From Peptococcaceae bacterium BICA1-7 (GTDB taxonomy: Bacteria; Bacillota; Desulfotomaculia; Desulfotomaculales; Desulfocucumaceae), in contig JUEB01000013.1 in assembly GCA_000802095.1 (NCBI GenBank), positions 62,001 to 126,000 of the forward strand: a DNA stretch of 64,000 bases, written 5' to 3'. The notes beneath the pieces were generated by a model. That model was not told the DNA's origin and did no database searches. It worked only from the letters and a program-made list of their open reading frames with translations. The position numbers and the translations under genes are program-made. Shown piece after piece: positions 34,579 to 42,696 of this stretch; the stretch's first letter is position 1, and each line of letters opens with the position of its first letter.

Positions 34579-34612
34579 AAAAATGCCGCCCCGAGTGTCC
34601 TCCTGGCGGCAT
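34579..34612 (-). terminator. Terminator of cobO
   Basis: ATGCCGCC and GGCGGCAT form an 8-bp stem followed by TTTTGG on the minus strand. The rest of the gap to the yabE start (34358-34578) has no gene and must hold the yabE promoter. Confidence 0.7.
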
Positions 34613-34656
34613 CGCAATAGAATATTTTTATTCTACTCATAAGCAAATTTTTGTTG

Positions 34657-35187
34657 TTAGTACTCAACGCCCTTCTGGGCCTTGATTCCCAGCCTGTAGG
34701 GATGTTTTATTTCCTTCATCTCGGTAACAAGATCCGCCTTGTCAACAATAGATTCCGGGGCATTGCGTCCGGTCATCACCAGGTGCATTGCCGGGGGCTT
34801 TAAGGCTATCAGCTCCAGCAGGTCCTCTTCCCTTAACAGCTTGAACCCCACCGCATATATTATTTCATCCAGTATCAGCAGATCCCATTTACCTGAAACA
34901 ATTTCCTTCCTGGTTTCCTCCAGGGCTTTTTGGGCGGCAGCCCGGTGGGCGGCAGCCTTATCCTCCCCGGCGTCCTTTACAAAGCCCTCTCCCATGGGAC
35001 GCATTTCAAGCCCCTCCAACTTTTTGGAAGCTAAAAGCTCTCCGTAAACCCACCCGCCTTTAATAAACTGTATCACCAGCACCTTCATCCCCTGGCCCCA
35101 GGCCCTAAGGGCCATACCCAGGGAGGCGGTGGTCTTGCCCTTTCCATTCCCGGTAAAAATAATCACCAGGCCTTTACTTTCAGACAT
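34657..35187 (-). CDS. cobO: Cob(I)yrinic acid a,c-diamide adenosyltransferase
   Basis: CobO/BtuR adds the adenosyl group to cobalt in cobalamin synthesis or salvage. The 176-residue product has the P-loop FTGNGKGKTT (11-20), the LILDEI strand and VMTGRNAPE near the end. AAGGAGG precedes the ATG. It is placed between tatD and yabE, which is not the Bacillus arrangement; no other corrinoid gene is near. Confidence 0.95.
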   Translation of the reverse strand: MSESKGLVIIFTGNGKGKTTASLGMALRAWGQGMKVLVIQFIKGGWVYGELLASKKLEGLEMRPMGEGFVKDAGEDKAAAHRAAAQKALEETRKEIVSGKWDLLILDEIIYAVGFKLLREEDLLELIALKPPAMHLVMTGRNAPESIVDKADLVTEMKEIKHPYRLGIKAQKGVEY

Positions 35188-35221
35188 ATGGAAACCTCCT
35201 TAGCTTATACTGAGAGGAGCA

Positions 35222-36004
35222 TCACAGCCCGGGCACACTTATGCCGAAAATAGCCGCCGCATTGGCCGAGGCTGACCTGGCCAGGGATTCTAAATCCATT
35301 CCCCTCAGCCCGGCAATCTCTTCGGCCACGTACCGGACATAGGCCGGCTCGTTTCTTTTCCCACGGCGTGCCTGGGGGGCCAGGTACGGGCAGTCGGTCT
35401 CCACCAGAAGCCTGTCCAGGGGCAGCCTGGCAGCTATGTCCTTGAGCCTGGCAGCATTGGGAAAGGTTACCGGACCGGCGATGGAAATATAGAAGCCCAT
35501 TTTCATAAAATCAACGGCCATTTCCCAACTGGCGCTGTAGCAGTGCATTATGCCTCCCCGCCCGGAAATGCCGTCCTTTTTAAGTATACTCATAATGTCG
35601 GCGTGGGCGTCCCGGTCATGTATCACCACCGGAATTTCCAGCTCCCTGGCCAGGGCCAGCTGCTCCCGGAAAACCTTTTGCTGGACTTCCCTGGGGCTCA
35701 AATCACGGTAATAGTCCAGCCCCATCTCCCCCAGGGCCACCACCCGGGGTCCTTTGGCCATTGAGGCCAGCTCCTCCAGGTAGTTTTCGGGAACCTCACC
35801 GGCGTCATGGGGATGCACCCCTGCCAGGGCATAAACCCCGCCCCGGCTTTCAGCCAGGGCAACAGACCGGCGGGAGGACTCCATGTCGAAGGAAGCATTT
35901 ATTATGACAGCCACACCATTTTGGGCAGCCCTCTCCAAAACCTCTTCCCGGTCTGCGTCAAAAGCGTCTATGTCCACGTGCGCGTGAGTATCGACTAATA
36001 TCAT
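35222..36004 (-). CDS. tatD: TatD-family metal-dependent hydrolase (DNase)
   Basis: This is a TIM-barrel phosphoesterase with 3'-5' nuclease activity in the family. Metal ligands are in DTHAHVDIDAF, ALGEMGLDY, VIHDRDAH and ETDCPYLAP. The 260-residue length is normal. Two ATG codons (36010 and 36004) follow GGAGGTG; the second has the better spacing. It comes after metG, as in Bacillus, and both lie on one strand with a family B repeat between them. Confidence 0.95.
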   Translation of the reverse strand: MILVDTHAHVDIDAFDADREEVLERAAQNGVAVIINASFDMESSRRSVALAESRGGVYALAGVHPHDAGEVPENYLEELASMAKGPRVVALGEMGLDYYRDLSPREVQQKVFREQLALARELEIPVVIHDRDAHADIMSILKKDGISGRGGIMHCYSASWEMAVDFMKMGFYISIAGPVTFPNAARLKDIAARLPLDRLLVETDCPYLAPQARRGKRNEPAYVRYVAEEIAGLRGMDLESLARSASANAAAIFGISVPGL

Positions 36005-36047
36005 TTGCATTCCACCTCCGCTGGCTTAAAGGCACTACTGTCCGGTC

Positions 36048-36178
36048 GGAATTCAGAACCCAGGAGTCAGAATTCAGAATATCCATGCATGCCATGCCCT
36101 GCAAGCAACAAATCAGGAATGCCTCAAACATTCTGACTTCTGTATTCTGTCTTCTGTATTCCGACCGGGAATTACTGC
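36048..36178. repeat. Family B heptamer inverted repeat, copy 5
   Basis: Left arm CCGGTCGGAATTCAGAACCC and right arm ATTCTGTCTTCTGTATTCCG plus ACCGGGAATTACTGCCC. It lies between metG and tatD and touches the metG stop at 36181. Confidence 0.78.
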
Positions 36179-36180
36179 CC

Positions 36181-37734
36181 TTAAGCTTTTTTGTCCTCTG
36201 TCTCTATCCTCGGGAACAGGGCCTCACCTCTTTTGACCACGGTTCCGGAGGGTAACTTGCCCCAGGTCAGGGTGTCCCAGCCCTGCAGGTCGGCCCTGCC
36301 CTCAATTCCCAGCAGGGGCCATACCCTGGGAGCCATGTTGGGCATAAAAGGTGACGTCAAAATGGTAATAAACCGCACCGCTTCGGTCAGATTGTACATT
36401 ACAGTGTTGAGCCTTTCCCTGCTTTCGGGGTTTTTGGCCAGCACCCAGGGAGATGTCTCGTCAACATACTTGTTGGCCCTGGACACCAGCTTCCAGATAG
36501 CCCCCAGGGCGCTGGAGAGATCCCTTTTTTCAATCATTTCCTCCACAGCAGCCGGAGTATCCCCAGCCAGGCTGATAAGCTCATCATCAGGTCCCTCGGC
36601 CGGCCCCGGAGAACTTATTTCCCCTTTGAAGTACTTGTCGGCCATGCCCAGGGTCCGGCTCACCAGATTGCCCAGATCGTTGGCCAGCTCCTTGTTAATC
36701 CTGTTTATAAGGGCATCCTCGGAATAAAGGCCGTCACTGCCGAACCCTATCTCCTTAAGCAGGTAATACCTCACAGCATCCACCCCGTACTTGTCGATAA
36801 GGGTGTGGGGATCTATAACATTGCCCTTGGACTTGCTCATTTTGCCGCTGTCCAGAAGGAGCCAGCCATGTCCCACCACCTGCCTGGGGAGGGGAATCCC
36901 GGCCGCCATCAAAATTATGGGCCAGATTATAGTGTGAAACCGGACAATGTCCTTGCCCACCAGATGGATATCGGCGGGCCAGAATTTTTGGTACAGTTTA
37001 TCGTCAGCACTGCCGTAGCCCAGGGCGGAGATGTAGTTGGTAAGTGCATCCACCCATACATATACCACATGCTTGCTATCGAAGGGCACCTTTATTCCCC
37101 AGTCGAATGTGGTGCGGGACACGCACAGGTCTTCCATTCCGCTTTTTATAAAGCTGATCATTTCATTGCGCCTTGACACCGGCTGGATAAACTTAGGGTT
37201 TTCCTCTATATGCTTTAAAAGCCTGTCGGCGTACTTGGAAATCTTGAAGAAATAGCTCTCTTCCTTTAGAAGCTCCACCGATCTGCCGCAGTCGGGGCAG
37301 TTGCCCCCCTCCAGCCTGCTCTCCGTCCAGAAGGTCTCACAGGGTGTGCAGTACCAGCCCTCGTAGCTGGCCTTGTATATGTCTCCCTGGCTGTGCAGTC
37401 TTTCAAATATGTCCGATACCACCCTCTTGTGCCTTTCCTCGGTGGTCCTGATAAAGTCGTCATTACTGATGGCCAGCCTCTCCCACAGGTGCCGGATGCC
37501 CTCCACTATTTGGCTGACAAATTCCAGAGGAGTCTGTGACCGTGCTTTAGCCGCCCTCTCAATTTTCTGTCCGTGCTCATCGGTGCCGGTAAGAAACCAC
37601 ACGTCATATCCGGTCAGCCTCTTAAACCTGGCAAAGGTGTCGGCAGCCACAGTGGTGTAGGCATGGCCTATGTGCAGGTTGTCACTGGGATAATAGATGG
37701 GCGTGGTAATGTAGAATGTCTTCTTATTTTCCAT
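36181..37734 (-). CDS. metG: Methionyl-tRNA synthetase, short form
   Basis: The 517-residue protein has the class I signatures HIGH (HIGHAYTTV, 21-24) and KMSKS (DSGKMSKSKGN), a zinc-binding CTPC...CPDC knuckle pair near 127-150, and the anticodon-binding helical domain at the end. The C-terminal EMAP/OB-fold tRNA-binding domain of Bacillus MetS (about 660 residues) is missing. AAAGGAAGAG precedes the ATG at 37734; an upstream start at 37761 is weaker. It is controlled by a T-box leader. Confidence 0.97.
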   Translation of the reverse strand: MENKKTFYITTPIYYPSDNLHIGHAYTTVAADTFARFKRLTGYDVWFLTGTDEHGQKIERAAKARSQTPLEFVSQIVEGIRHLWERLAISNDDFIRTTEERHKRVVSDIFERLHSQGDIYKASYEGWYCTPCETFWTESRLEGGNCPDCGRSVELLKEESYFFKISKYADRLLKHIEENPKFIQPVSRRNEMISFIKSGMEDLCVSRTTFDWGIKVPFDSKHVVYVWVDALTNYISALGYGSADDKLYQKFWPADIHLVGKDIVRFHTIIWPIILMAAGIPLPRQVVGHGWLLLDSGKMSKSKGNVIDPHTLIDKYGVDAVRYYLLKEIGFGSDGLYSEDALINRINKELANDLGNLVSRTLGMADKYFKGEISSPGPAEGPDDELISLAGDTPAAVEEMIEKRDLSSALGAIWKLVSRANKYVDETSPWVLAKNPESRERLNTVMYNLTEAVRFITILTSPFMPNMAPRVWPLLGIEGRADLQGWDTLTWGKLPSGTVVKRGEALFPRIETEDKKA

Positions 37735-37775
37735 ATACTCTCTTCCTTTCACTTTTTTCACTTATAAGTATTGCT

Positions 37776-37911
37776 CCCCGGTCGGAATACAGAACCCAGA
37801 ATTCAGAATTCAGAATTTGCATGTGATTATAAACTGCTAAAAGGAATGCCCCAGCCCATTCTGTATTCTGTATTCTGACTTCTGAATTCTGCCCCTTCAG
37901 CATTACCCCTT
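37776..37911. repeat. Family B heptamer inverted repeat, copy 6
   Basis: Left arm CCCGGTCGGAATACAGAACC and right arm ATTCTGTATTCTGACTTCTG. It lies between the T-box terminator and the metG start, so it is transcribed as part of the metG leader. Confidence 0.78.
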
Positions 37912-37917
37912 AGAAAT

Positions 37918-38205
37918 AAAAAAACCCCCGCCCGACACTACAGGTCGGGGGCGGAGGCACTTTTCCGCGGTACCACCCCGATTTGCCGCCTTATGGCAGG
38001 CGGCCTCGGCAGGTTTGGACTAAAATATCCAAATCCCTGGAATTATAACGGATTCCTTCCGGTCATACCTACCGGCAGCCATTACTGGCCACTTTCGGCA
38101 TGCGGCTCCGGAGCCATGTTGGGCCGTATGATCCGGCGGGCTTTCACCTGTCCCCGCTCTCTAACGCAGATTGCCCGGCTTACTCTTCTCCTTCACAGCC
38201 TGTAA
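37918..38205 (-). promoter_or_regulatory. T-box riboswitch for metG (Met specifier)
   Basis: The minus strand has the 14-nt T-box core GGGTGGTACCGCGG inside 37965-37979, a terminator stem of CCCCGCCCGACA type with seven T (37918-37956), an AGAGAG element near 38158, a GGTG-AAG element and a specifier loop ACATGG with ATG at 38115-38117. ATG is the methionine codon, which fits the gene. Uncharged tRNA-Met would pair with the T-box and allow read-through. Short plus-strand reading frames across this region are not genes. Confidence 0.92.
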
Positions 38206-38314
38206 AATTTTAAATTATGAGCTGAAGAATATTTTAACCGCCCAGCCCACTAATGTCAAGTTTTCCCTTAACAGTGCTGAATCAGACAAAATTATCCAAA
38301 ATTTAGAACACCTA

Positions 38315-38343
38315 TTGACTTTTAATGGTATCATTGGTACCAT
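38315..38343 (+). promoter_or_regulatory. Sigma-A promoter of abrB with overlapping palindrome
   Basis: TTGACT, a 17-base spacer and TACCAT form a sigma-A promoter 64 bases before the abrB start. AATGGTA and TACCATT (from 38323 to 38344, 7-base gap) make an inverted repeat across the -10 box, well placed for a repressor, possibly AbrB itself. Confidence 0.6.
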
Positions 38344-38406
38344 TTAGTCACGAGCAATTTGTTTCTTTATGTCGATATGTGTAGAACCAGAGGGGAGGGA
38401 TAGAGA

Positions 38407-38670
38407 ATGAAATCGACGGGTATTGTAAGAAAGGTGGACGAGCTGGGTCGGGTTGTTATCCCCATTGAATTGCGCCGCACCATGGGTATTGACGAAAAGG
38501 ACGCGCTGGAAATCTATGTGGATAACGAAAAAATCATCCTCAAAAAGTATGAGCCTGCTTGTATTTTTTGCGGAAACGCAGCTGATGTCCAGGACTACAG
38601 GGGAAAAAGAGTGTGCAAGGAATGCGCCCTGGCCATGGTAGACGTGGCATCCAAATCAAAGGCCATTTAA
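38407..38670 (+). CDS. abrB: AbrB-family transition-state regulator with zinc-knuckle tail
   Basis: The 87-residue protein starts with the SpoVT/AbrB domain (MKSTGIVRKVDELGRVVIPI, to about residue 48) and ends with CIFCGNAADVQDYRG then CKEC, a four-cysteine zinc ribbon. That tail is typical of AbrB proteins of Clostridia and is not in B. subtilis AbrB. GGGGAGGG precedes the ATG. The rsmI-abrB-metG neighbourhood matches Bacillus. The gene is on the plus strand and converges on rsmI. Confidence 0.93.
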   Translation: MKSTGIVRKVDELGRVVIPIELRRTMGIDEKDALEIYVDNEKIILKKYEPACIFCGNAADVQDYRGKRVCKECALAMVDVASKSKAI

Positions 38671-38699
38671 CTGTCTAACTAAAAAAGATGGCCCACTAT

Positions 38700-38732
38700 T
38701 CAGGAGGTTACGCGCCTCCTGATTCTTTTTTT
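38700..38732 (+). terminator. Terminator of abrB, overlapping the rsmI 3' end
   Basis: TCAGGAGG and CCTCCTGA form a stem followed by TTCTTTTTTT on the plus strand. The stem includes the last codons and the stop of rsmI on the other strand. Confidence 0.8.
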
Positions 38733-39580
38733 GCCAGCAGGGCTGAGTAAACCTCTCTTTTGGGTATTCCGGCCATCCTGGAAGCCTCCTTAATGGCCTC
38801 CTTGCGGGAATTGCCCTTCTTTTCAAAATCAAGCACCAGGGCCGCCAGCTCGTCAATACCCCGGATCCCGGCCTGGCCGCCAGCAGCTGCGCCCTCACTG
38901 CCGGTAAAACCTTCCAGCACCAGGGTAAACTCTCCCCTGGGAACCTGCTCTTCAAATTTTTCCAGCGCCCCCTCCAAATTCCCCCTCCACACCTCCTCGT
39001 AGTACTTTGTCAGTTCCCTGGCAACGCATATCCTGCGGTTTCCAAGGGTGGTCAAATCAGTGAGGGTGGATTTTAGCCTGTGGGGTGACTCGTAAAACAC
39101 CATGGTCCTTTTTTCCTCTTGTAGTTCCTTCAGCCGCTCCTTTCTGGCCTTTCCCCGGGGGGGAAGAAAGCCCTCGAAACAAAACCTTCCTGAGGGAAGG
39201 CCGGAAACCACCAGGGCGGAAAGTGAAGCGCTGGCCCCGGGAATAGGAATCACTCTTATTCCCTCACCGATAGCCAGGGCTGCCAGGTCCTCCCCGGGGT
39301 CAGACACACCGGGCATCCCCGCGTCGGTAACCAGTGCTATGCTTTTTCCCTCCAGCAGAAGGTTTACCAGGTGCGGCCCCTTGCTGCGCCTGTTATGGTC
39401 ATGGTAGCTGGTCAGCGGGGTGTGTATGTCAAAGTGGCTGAAAAGCTTTCTGGCGTGCCTGGTATCCTCGGCAGCCACCAGATCCACCTCCCCCAGCACC
39501 TTTAAAGCCCTCAGGGTCATATCCTCCAGGTTGCCTATGGGGGTGGCACAGAGATACAATACTCCCCTGTCTTCGCTCAA
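38708..39580 (-). CDS. rsmI: 16S rRNA 2'-O-ribose C1402 methyltransferase
   Basis: RsmI (YraL) is a tetrapyrrole-methylase-fold enzyme that methylates C1402. The 290-residue product has [14 protein letters not shown] at the start, AAEDTRH, and [13 protein letters not shown]. The TTG at 39580 has GGGAGGTGG seven bases upstream and overlaps the stop of yabA (TTGA), which suggests translational coupling. Confidence 0.95.
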   Translation of the reverse strand: MSEDRGVLYLCATPIGNLEDMTLRALKVLGEVDLVAAEDTRHARKLFSHFDIHTPLTSYHDHNRRSKGPHLVNLLLEGKSIALVTDAGMPGVSDPGEDLAALAIGEGIRVIPIPGASASLSALVVSGLPSGRFCFEGFLPPRGKARKERLKELQEEKRTMVFYESPHRLKSTLTDLTTLGNRRICVARELTKYYEEVWRGNLEGALEKFEEQVPRGEFTLVLEGFTGSEGAAAGGQAGIRGIDELAALVLDFEKKGNSRKEAIKEASRMAGIPKREVYSALLAKKESGGA

Positions 39581-39906
39581 GAGGTTTCCACCTCCCTGCC
39601 TTTCTGTAAAAAGGCAGCGCAAAAAAGACACTCCCCGCTGCGCACCCCGCCAAAATATATATTACAGATATGAAAGCCCCTGTCATAAAGATTTATCAGA
39701 TTGTCCATGCCCTGGGCCCCGCTGCCCTCAGTTCCCTGGGGATATCCATCCGGGGAGTTTCCGGACAGCCTGGCCAGCTCTTCCTTCAGCCTGTCATTCT
39801 CGTTTTCCAGAGACTGAACATGTCTTTTAATCCTTGCAAGATCCACAGCAAGTTCTTGAATTCTTGCCTCCATTTGCCTGATTGTTTGACCCAGAGGATG
39901 AGCCAT
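39577..39906 (-). CDS. yabA: Replication-initiation control protein YabA
   Basis: YabA binds DnaA and DnaN and limits initiation. The 109-residue product has an N-terminal coiled coil (residues 10-50, [20 protein letters not shown]) and a C-terminal zinc motif with HICNIY and GECLFC. GAGGGTTG precedes the ATG at 39906. The gene overlaps the 3' end of ricT by 80 bp in another frame and its stop overlaps the rsmI start. A later start within the overlap (39873) is possible but has no better site. Confidence 0.9.
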   Translation of the reverse strand: MAHPLGQTIRQMEARIQELAVDLARIKRHVQSLENENDRLKEELARLSGNSPDGYPQGTEGSGAQGMDNLINLYDRGFHICNIYFGGVRSGECLFCAAFLQKGREVETS

Positions 39907-40723
39907 TTTCAACCCTCGTTCCCTTGGTAACAATTTCTTCAACAGTATAGTCCTGCACTGCCTTACTTTCTTTTAATTCAACCGATATTGTCTTTTTAAA
40001 AATATTTATCCCTATAACCTTACCCTCACCCTGGGGGGTGACCACCCTGCTGCCCACCTCGGGAAACTCTTCCCTGGCCAGCTCGTAGGTGTCATTCTCA
40101 TACTTCAGGCAGCACATAAGGCGCCCGCATATACCGGATATCTTGGTAGGATTAAGCGAAAGATTCTGATCCTTGGCCATCCTGATGGAAACCGAGGCAA
40201 AGTCCGCCAGCCAGGTGGAGCAGCAAAGCTCCCTGCCGCAGCAGCCCAGGCCCCCCATCATCTTGGCCTCATCCCGAACACCTATCTGGCGCAGCTCTAT
40301 GCGAGTCCTGAAAACCGCCGCCAGGTCCTTAACCAGATCTCTAAAATCTATCCTGCCCTCGGCAGTAAAATAAAAAATTATTTTATTTCCGTCAAAGGTC
40401 TGCTCAACACCTACCAGTTTCATGGGCAGCCCGTGGATATCTATCTTTTCCAGGCCAATATGATAGGCTCTGATCTCCTTGTCACGGTTTTCCCTAAGCT
40501 GCCTTCTGTCTTCATCAGTGGCCTTTCTGAGCACCTTTTTCAGGGGGGCAACCACTTCTTCCTCGGGAACATCGGCACTTCCCGTAACCACTTCACCATA
40601 CTCTATGCCCCTGGCTGTTTCCACTATAACGTCATCCTCCACTGCCAGCACCAGATCACCGGGGTCAAAATAGTATACCTTCCCGGCTTTTTTAAACCTT
40701 ACCCCCACAACGTGGTATGTCAT
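39827..40723 (-). CDS. ricT: RicT (YaaT), PSP1-domain regulator
   Basis: RicT is part of the RicAFT complex that speeds Spo0A phosphorelay and controls mRNA processing through RNase Y in Bacillus. The 298-residue product has the PSP1 C-terminal core near 60-140 and the characteristic cysteines [14 protein letters not shown] and [11 protein letters not shown] that hold Fe-S clusters. A Ser/Asn-rich tail ends in CCGSC. GGAGG precedes the ATG, which overlaps closely with the holB stop (3-bp gap). Confidence 0.95.
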   Translation of the reverse strand: MTYHVVGVRFKKAGKVYYFDPGDLVLAVEDDVIVETARGIEYGEVVTGSADVPEEEVVAPLKKVLRKATDEDRRQLRENRDKEIRAYHIGLEKIDIHGLPMKLVGVEQTFDGNKIIFYFTAEGRIDFRDLVKDLAAVFRTRIELRQIGVRDEAKMMGGLGCCGRELCCSTWLADFASVSIRMAKDQNLSLNPTKISGICGRLMCCLKYENDTYELAREEFPEVGSRVVTPQGEGKVIGINIFKKTISVELKESKAVQDYTVEEIVTKGTRVENGSSSGSNNQANGGKNSRTCCGSCKD

Positions 40724-40726
40724 GTA

Positions 40727-41737
40727 TCAAAAAACCTCCTCCAGCCGGGCAAAGCCCGGGGCCTTACCGGCCAGTCCCAGAAACAGCGCCTCCAGCGCAA
40801 GCTGGACATTGGCGCTGGCTGAAAGTGAACCTTTAGCCTTCTCTATATCAATAATTATTTCCGCCAGCCTTCCGGTGCCATAACAGCCCGCCAGGCTCCC
40901 TATGGCTTCCTCCCGGTCGGAATTGAGCAGGTGCCTGACGCCTGTCTCATTATACATCAATGCGTCCCTGAACCATATAATCATCATTTCCAGAAGCGGC
41001 ACCACCGCTTCTTTCTTTAGGGCCGGGTCTCCGGCCAGGGCCAGGGCACCTTCCACCGAGGCTCCGGCAAGGCTTCTGACAATTCCATAGGCCCTTTCCC
41101 TTAGAGACAGCCCCCCTGCCAAAAGCTCCAGGGCCTTTCCGAGGCTTCCCCCGGCCAGTGAGGCAGCCAGGTCCATATTCTCCCCGGCTTCCCCCGCAAC
41201 CCTTATCATACCCTTTAACACCTGGGATTTCAACAGGGGCTGAAAATACATATGCTGGCAGCGTGAGACAATGGTGGGCAACATGGCCTGGGGCCTTGCA
41301 GTTACCAGTATGATCACCACTCCGGTCACCGGCTCCTCCAGTGTTTTCAGAAGTGAGTTGGCCGCCTCCTGGGTCATCAAATCGGCTCCATCCAATATCC
41401 GTACCGTCCACATCCCTGTGGCCGGCCCATACTGGGTGCCTGCCGCCATTTTCCGGAGCTGGCCTATCTTCATAGTGGCGCCCTCGGGGCGGATCAACTC
41501 CACATCGGGGTGTATTCCCCCGGCCACCCTCCTGCATCCGTCGCACTGCCCGCAGCCTTCCCCCCCGGGGGGGCTTCCGCACATAAGAGCTCCGGCAAAG
41601 GCCAGGGCAGTGGTCAGCTTGCCCACCCCTCCGGGGCCGGAAAAGAGATAGGCGTGGGCCACTCTGCCCGAAGAAAGTGATCCCTTTAACATACTAATTA
41701 TATCATCATGCCCGATAATATCCTTCAACAGGTTCAA
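40727..41737 (-). CDS. holB: DNA polymerase III subunit delta'
   Basis: HolB is a clamp-loader subunit. The 336-residue product is an AAA+ protein with P-loop SGPGGVGKLT (33-42), four cysteines of a zinc module (CGSPPGGEGCGQCDGC) and the LLKTLEEP sensor block. The start is a TTG with GGAGG seven bases upstream. In Bacillus the genes yaaQ (darA) and yaaR lie between tmk and holB; here the 338-bp gap has repeats instead. It begins the holB-ricT-yabA-rsmI unit. Confidence 0.95.
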   Translation of the reverse strand: MNLLKDIIGHDDIISMLKGSLSSGRVAHAYLFSGPGGVGKLTTALAFAGALMCGSPPGGEGCGQCDGCRRVAGGIHPDVELIRPEGATMKIGQLRKMAAGTQYGPATGMWTVRILDGADLMTQEAANSLLKTLEEPVTGVVIILVTARPQAMLPTIVSRCQHMYFQPLLKSQVLKGMIRVAGEAGENMDLAASLAGGSLGKALELLAGGLSLRERAYGIVRSLAGASVEGALALAGDPALKKEAVVPLLEMMIIWFRDALMYNETGVRHLLNSDREEAIGSLAGCYGTGRLAEIIIDIEKAKGSLSASANVQLALEALFLGLAGKAPGFARLEEVF

Positions 41738-41769
41738 TACAATACCTCCACACGGCCTATAAGTACGAA

Positions 41770-42019
41770 ATACGGTCGAAATTCAGACCCCCGGGCCGCC
41801 TAGTACGGCCACCAAGGAAGGTGAAAATTGGGTACTTTTTAAACCACAGAGCACACAGAGGACACAGAGGTTTTTAAGACCTGCTTGAATGTTCTATAAG
41901 GTTTTTATTAAAATGGGTTGGAAGAAAAACTTTTCTTATTTACTATATAGTTTTCAGACTTGAGAGTAATACCTGAGAGCAAATTCTCTGTGATCTCTGT
42001 GTCCTCTGTGGTTTTTAAA
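41770..42019. repeat. Composite repeat: family B fragment plus family A element, copy 2
   Basis: A short family B piece (CGGTCGAAATTCAGAC), a 50-bp segment with CCACCAAGGAAGGTGAAAAT and a full family A element (41840-42019) follow in order. The same three parts, inverted, lie at 44394-44640. The gap 41738-42075 between tmk and holB holds no gene. Confidence 0.75.
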
Positions 42020-42075
42020 AAAGACAATCAGTATTTTCAGGTTACAATTTTTTATGCAGGGGCCACTTAAATCAT

Positions 42076-42696
42076 TTATGTTGTTTTCAAACAGCTCTCG
42101 GCCATGCGCCTAATTTGAAGGGCTATCTCATCTACTGGAAGGCTGGCGTCAATAACGGTGTACAGCGACGGGCTTTTGCGCGCCATGTCCAGGTAGCCTC
42201 TCCTCACCCTTTGCATAAACTCCTGCCCCTCGCTTTCCATGCGGTCCGCCGGGCGCTTCAGCCTGGACAGGGACAGCGCCGGATCAATGTCCAGCAGTAT
42301 CACCGCATCAGGGATCAATCCCCGGCAGCTGTGCCTGTTTACCACATCCAGCAGATCACGGTCCACCCCTTTTCCCCACCCCTGGTAGGCATACATTGAG
42401 CCAAAGAAGCGGTCCGAAACCACTACCACATCTCCCCGGAGAGCAGGAATGATCCTTTCAGAAACATGCTGCGCCCTGGCGGCGGCGTACAGCATAGTCT
42501 CAGCCACCGGGTCTATGGCCTGGCGGCTGTAAAGAAGCACCTCTCTCAGCTTCTCTCCCAGCGCAGTGCTTCCCGGGTCCCTGGTAATCAGCACCCGGTG
42601 TCCTCTTTCGGACAGGAATGCCTTCAGCCGATCCACCTGGGTGGTTTTACCGCTGCCGTCAATGCCTTCAATTACTATAAAAGTTCCTTTTTTCAA
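42076..42696 (-). CDS. tmk: Thymidylate kinase
   Basis: Tmk makes dTDP from dTMP. The 206-residue product has the P-loop IEGIDGSGKTT (9-19), the DR motif (VVSDRFFGS) and the lid region. The start is a TTG at 42694-42696 that overlaps the stop of the preceding decarboxylase gene (TTGA), with GGTGATGG upstream; the longer open frame above it is a shadow of that gene. The order decarboxylase-tmk matches Bacillus yaaO-tmk. Confidence 0.96.
   Translation of the reverse strand: MKKGTFIVIEGIDGSGKTTQVDRLKAFLSERGHRVLITRDPGSTALGEKLREVLLYSRQAIDPVAETMLYAAARAQHVSERIIPALRGDVVVVSDRFFGSMYAYQGWGKGVDRDLLDVVNRHSCRGLIPDAVILLDIDPALSLSRLKRPADRMESEGQEFMQRVRRGYLDMARKSPSLYTVIDASLPVDEIALQIRRMAESCLKTT

Noticed and set aside
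37993-38205. A plus-strand open frame upstream of metG
   Set aside because: It lies within the T-box leader; the RNA motifs explain the sequence.
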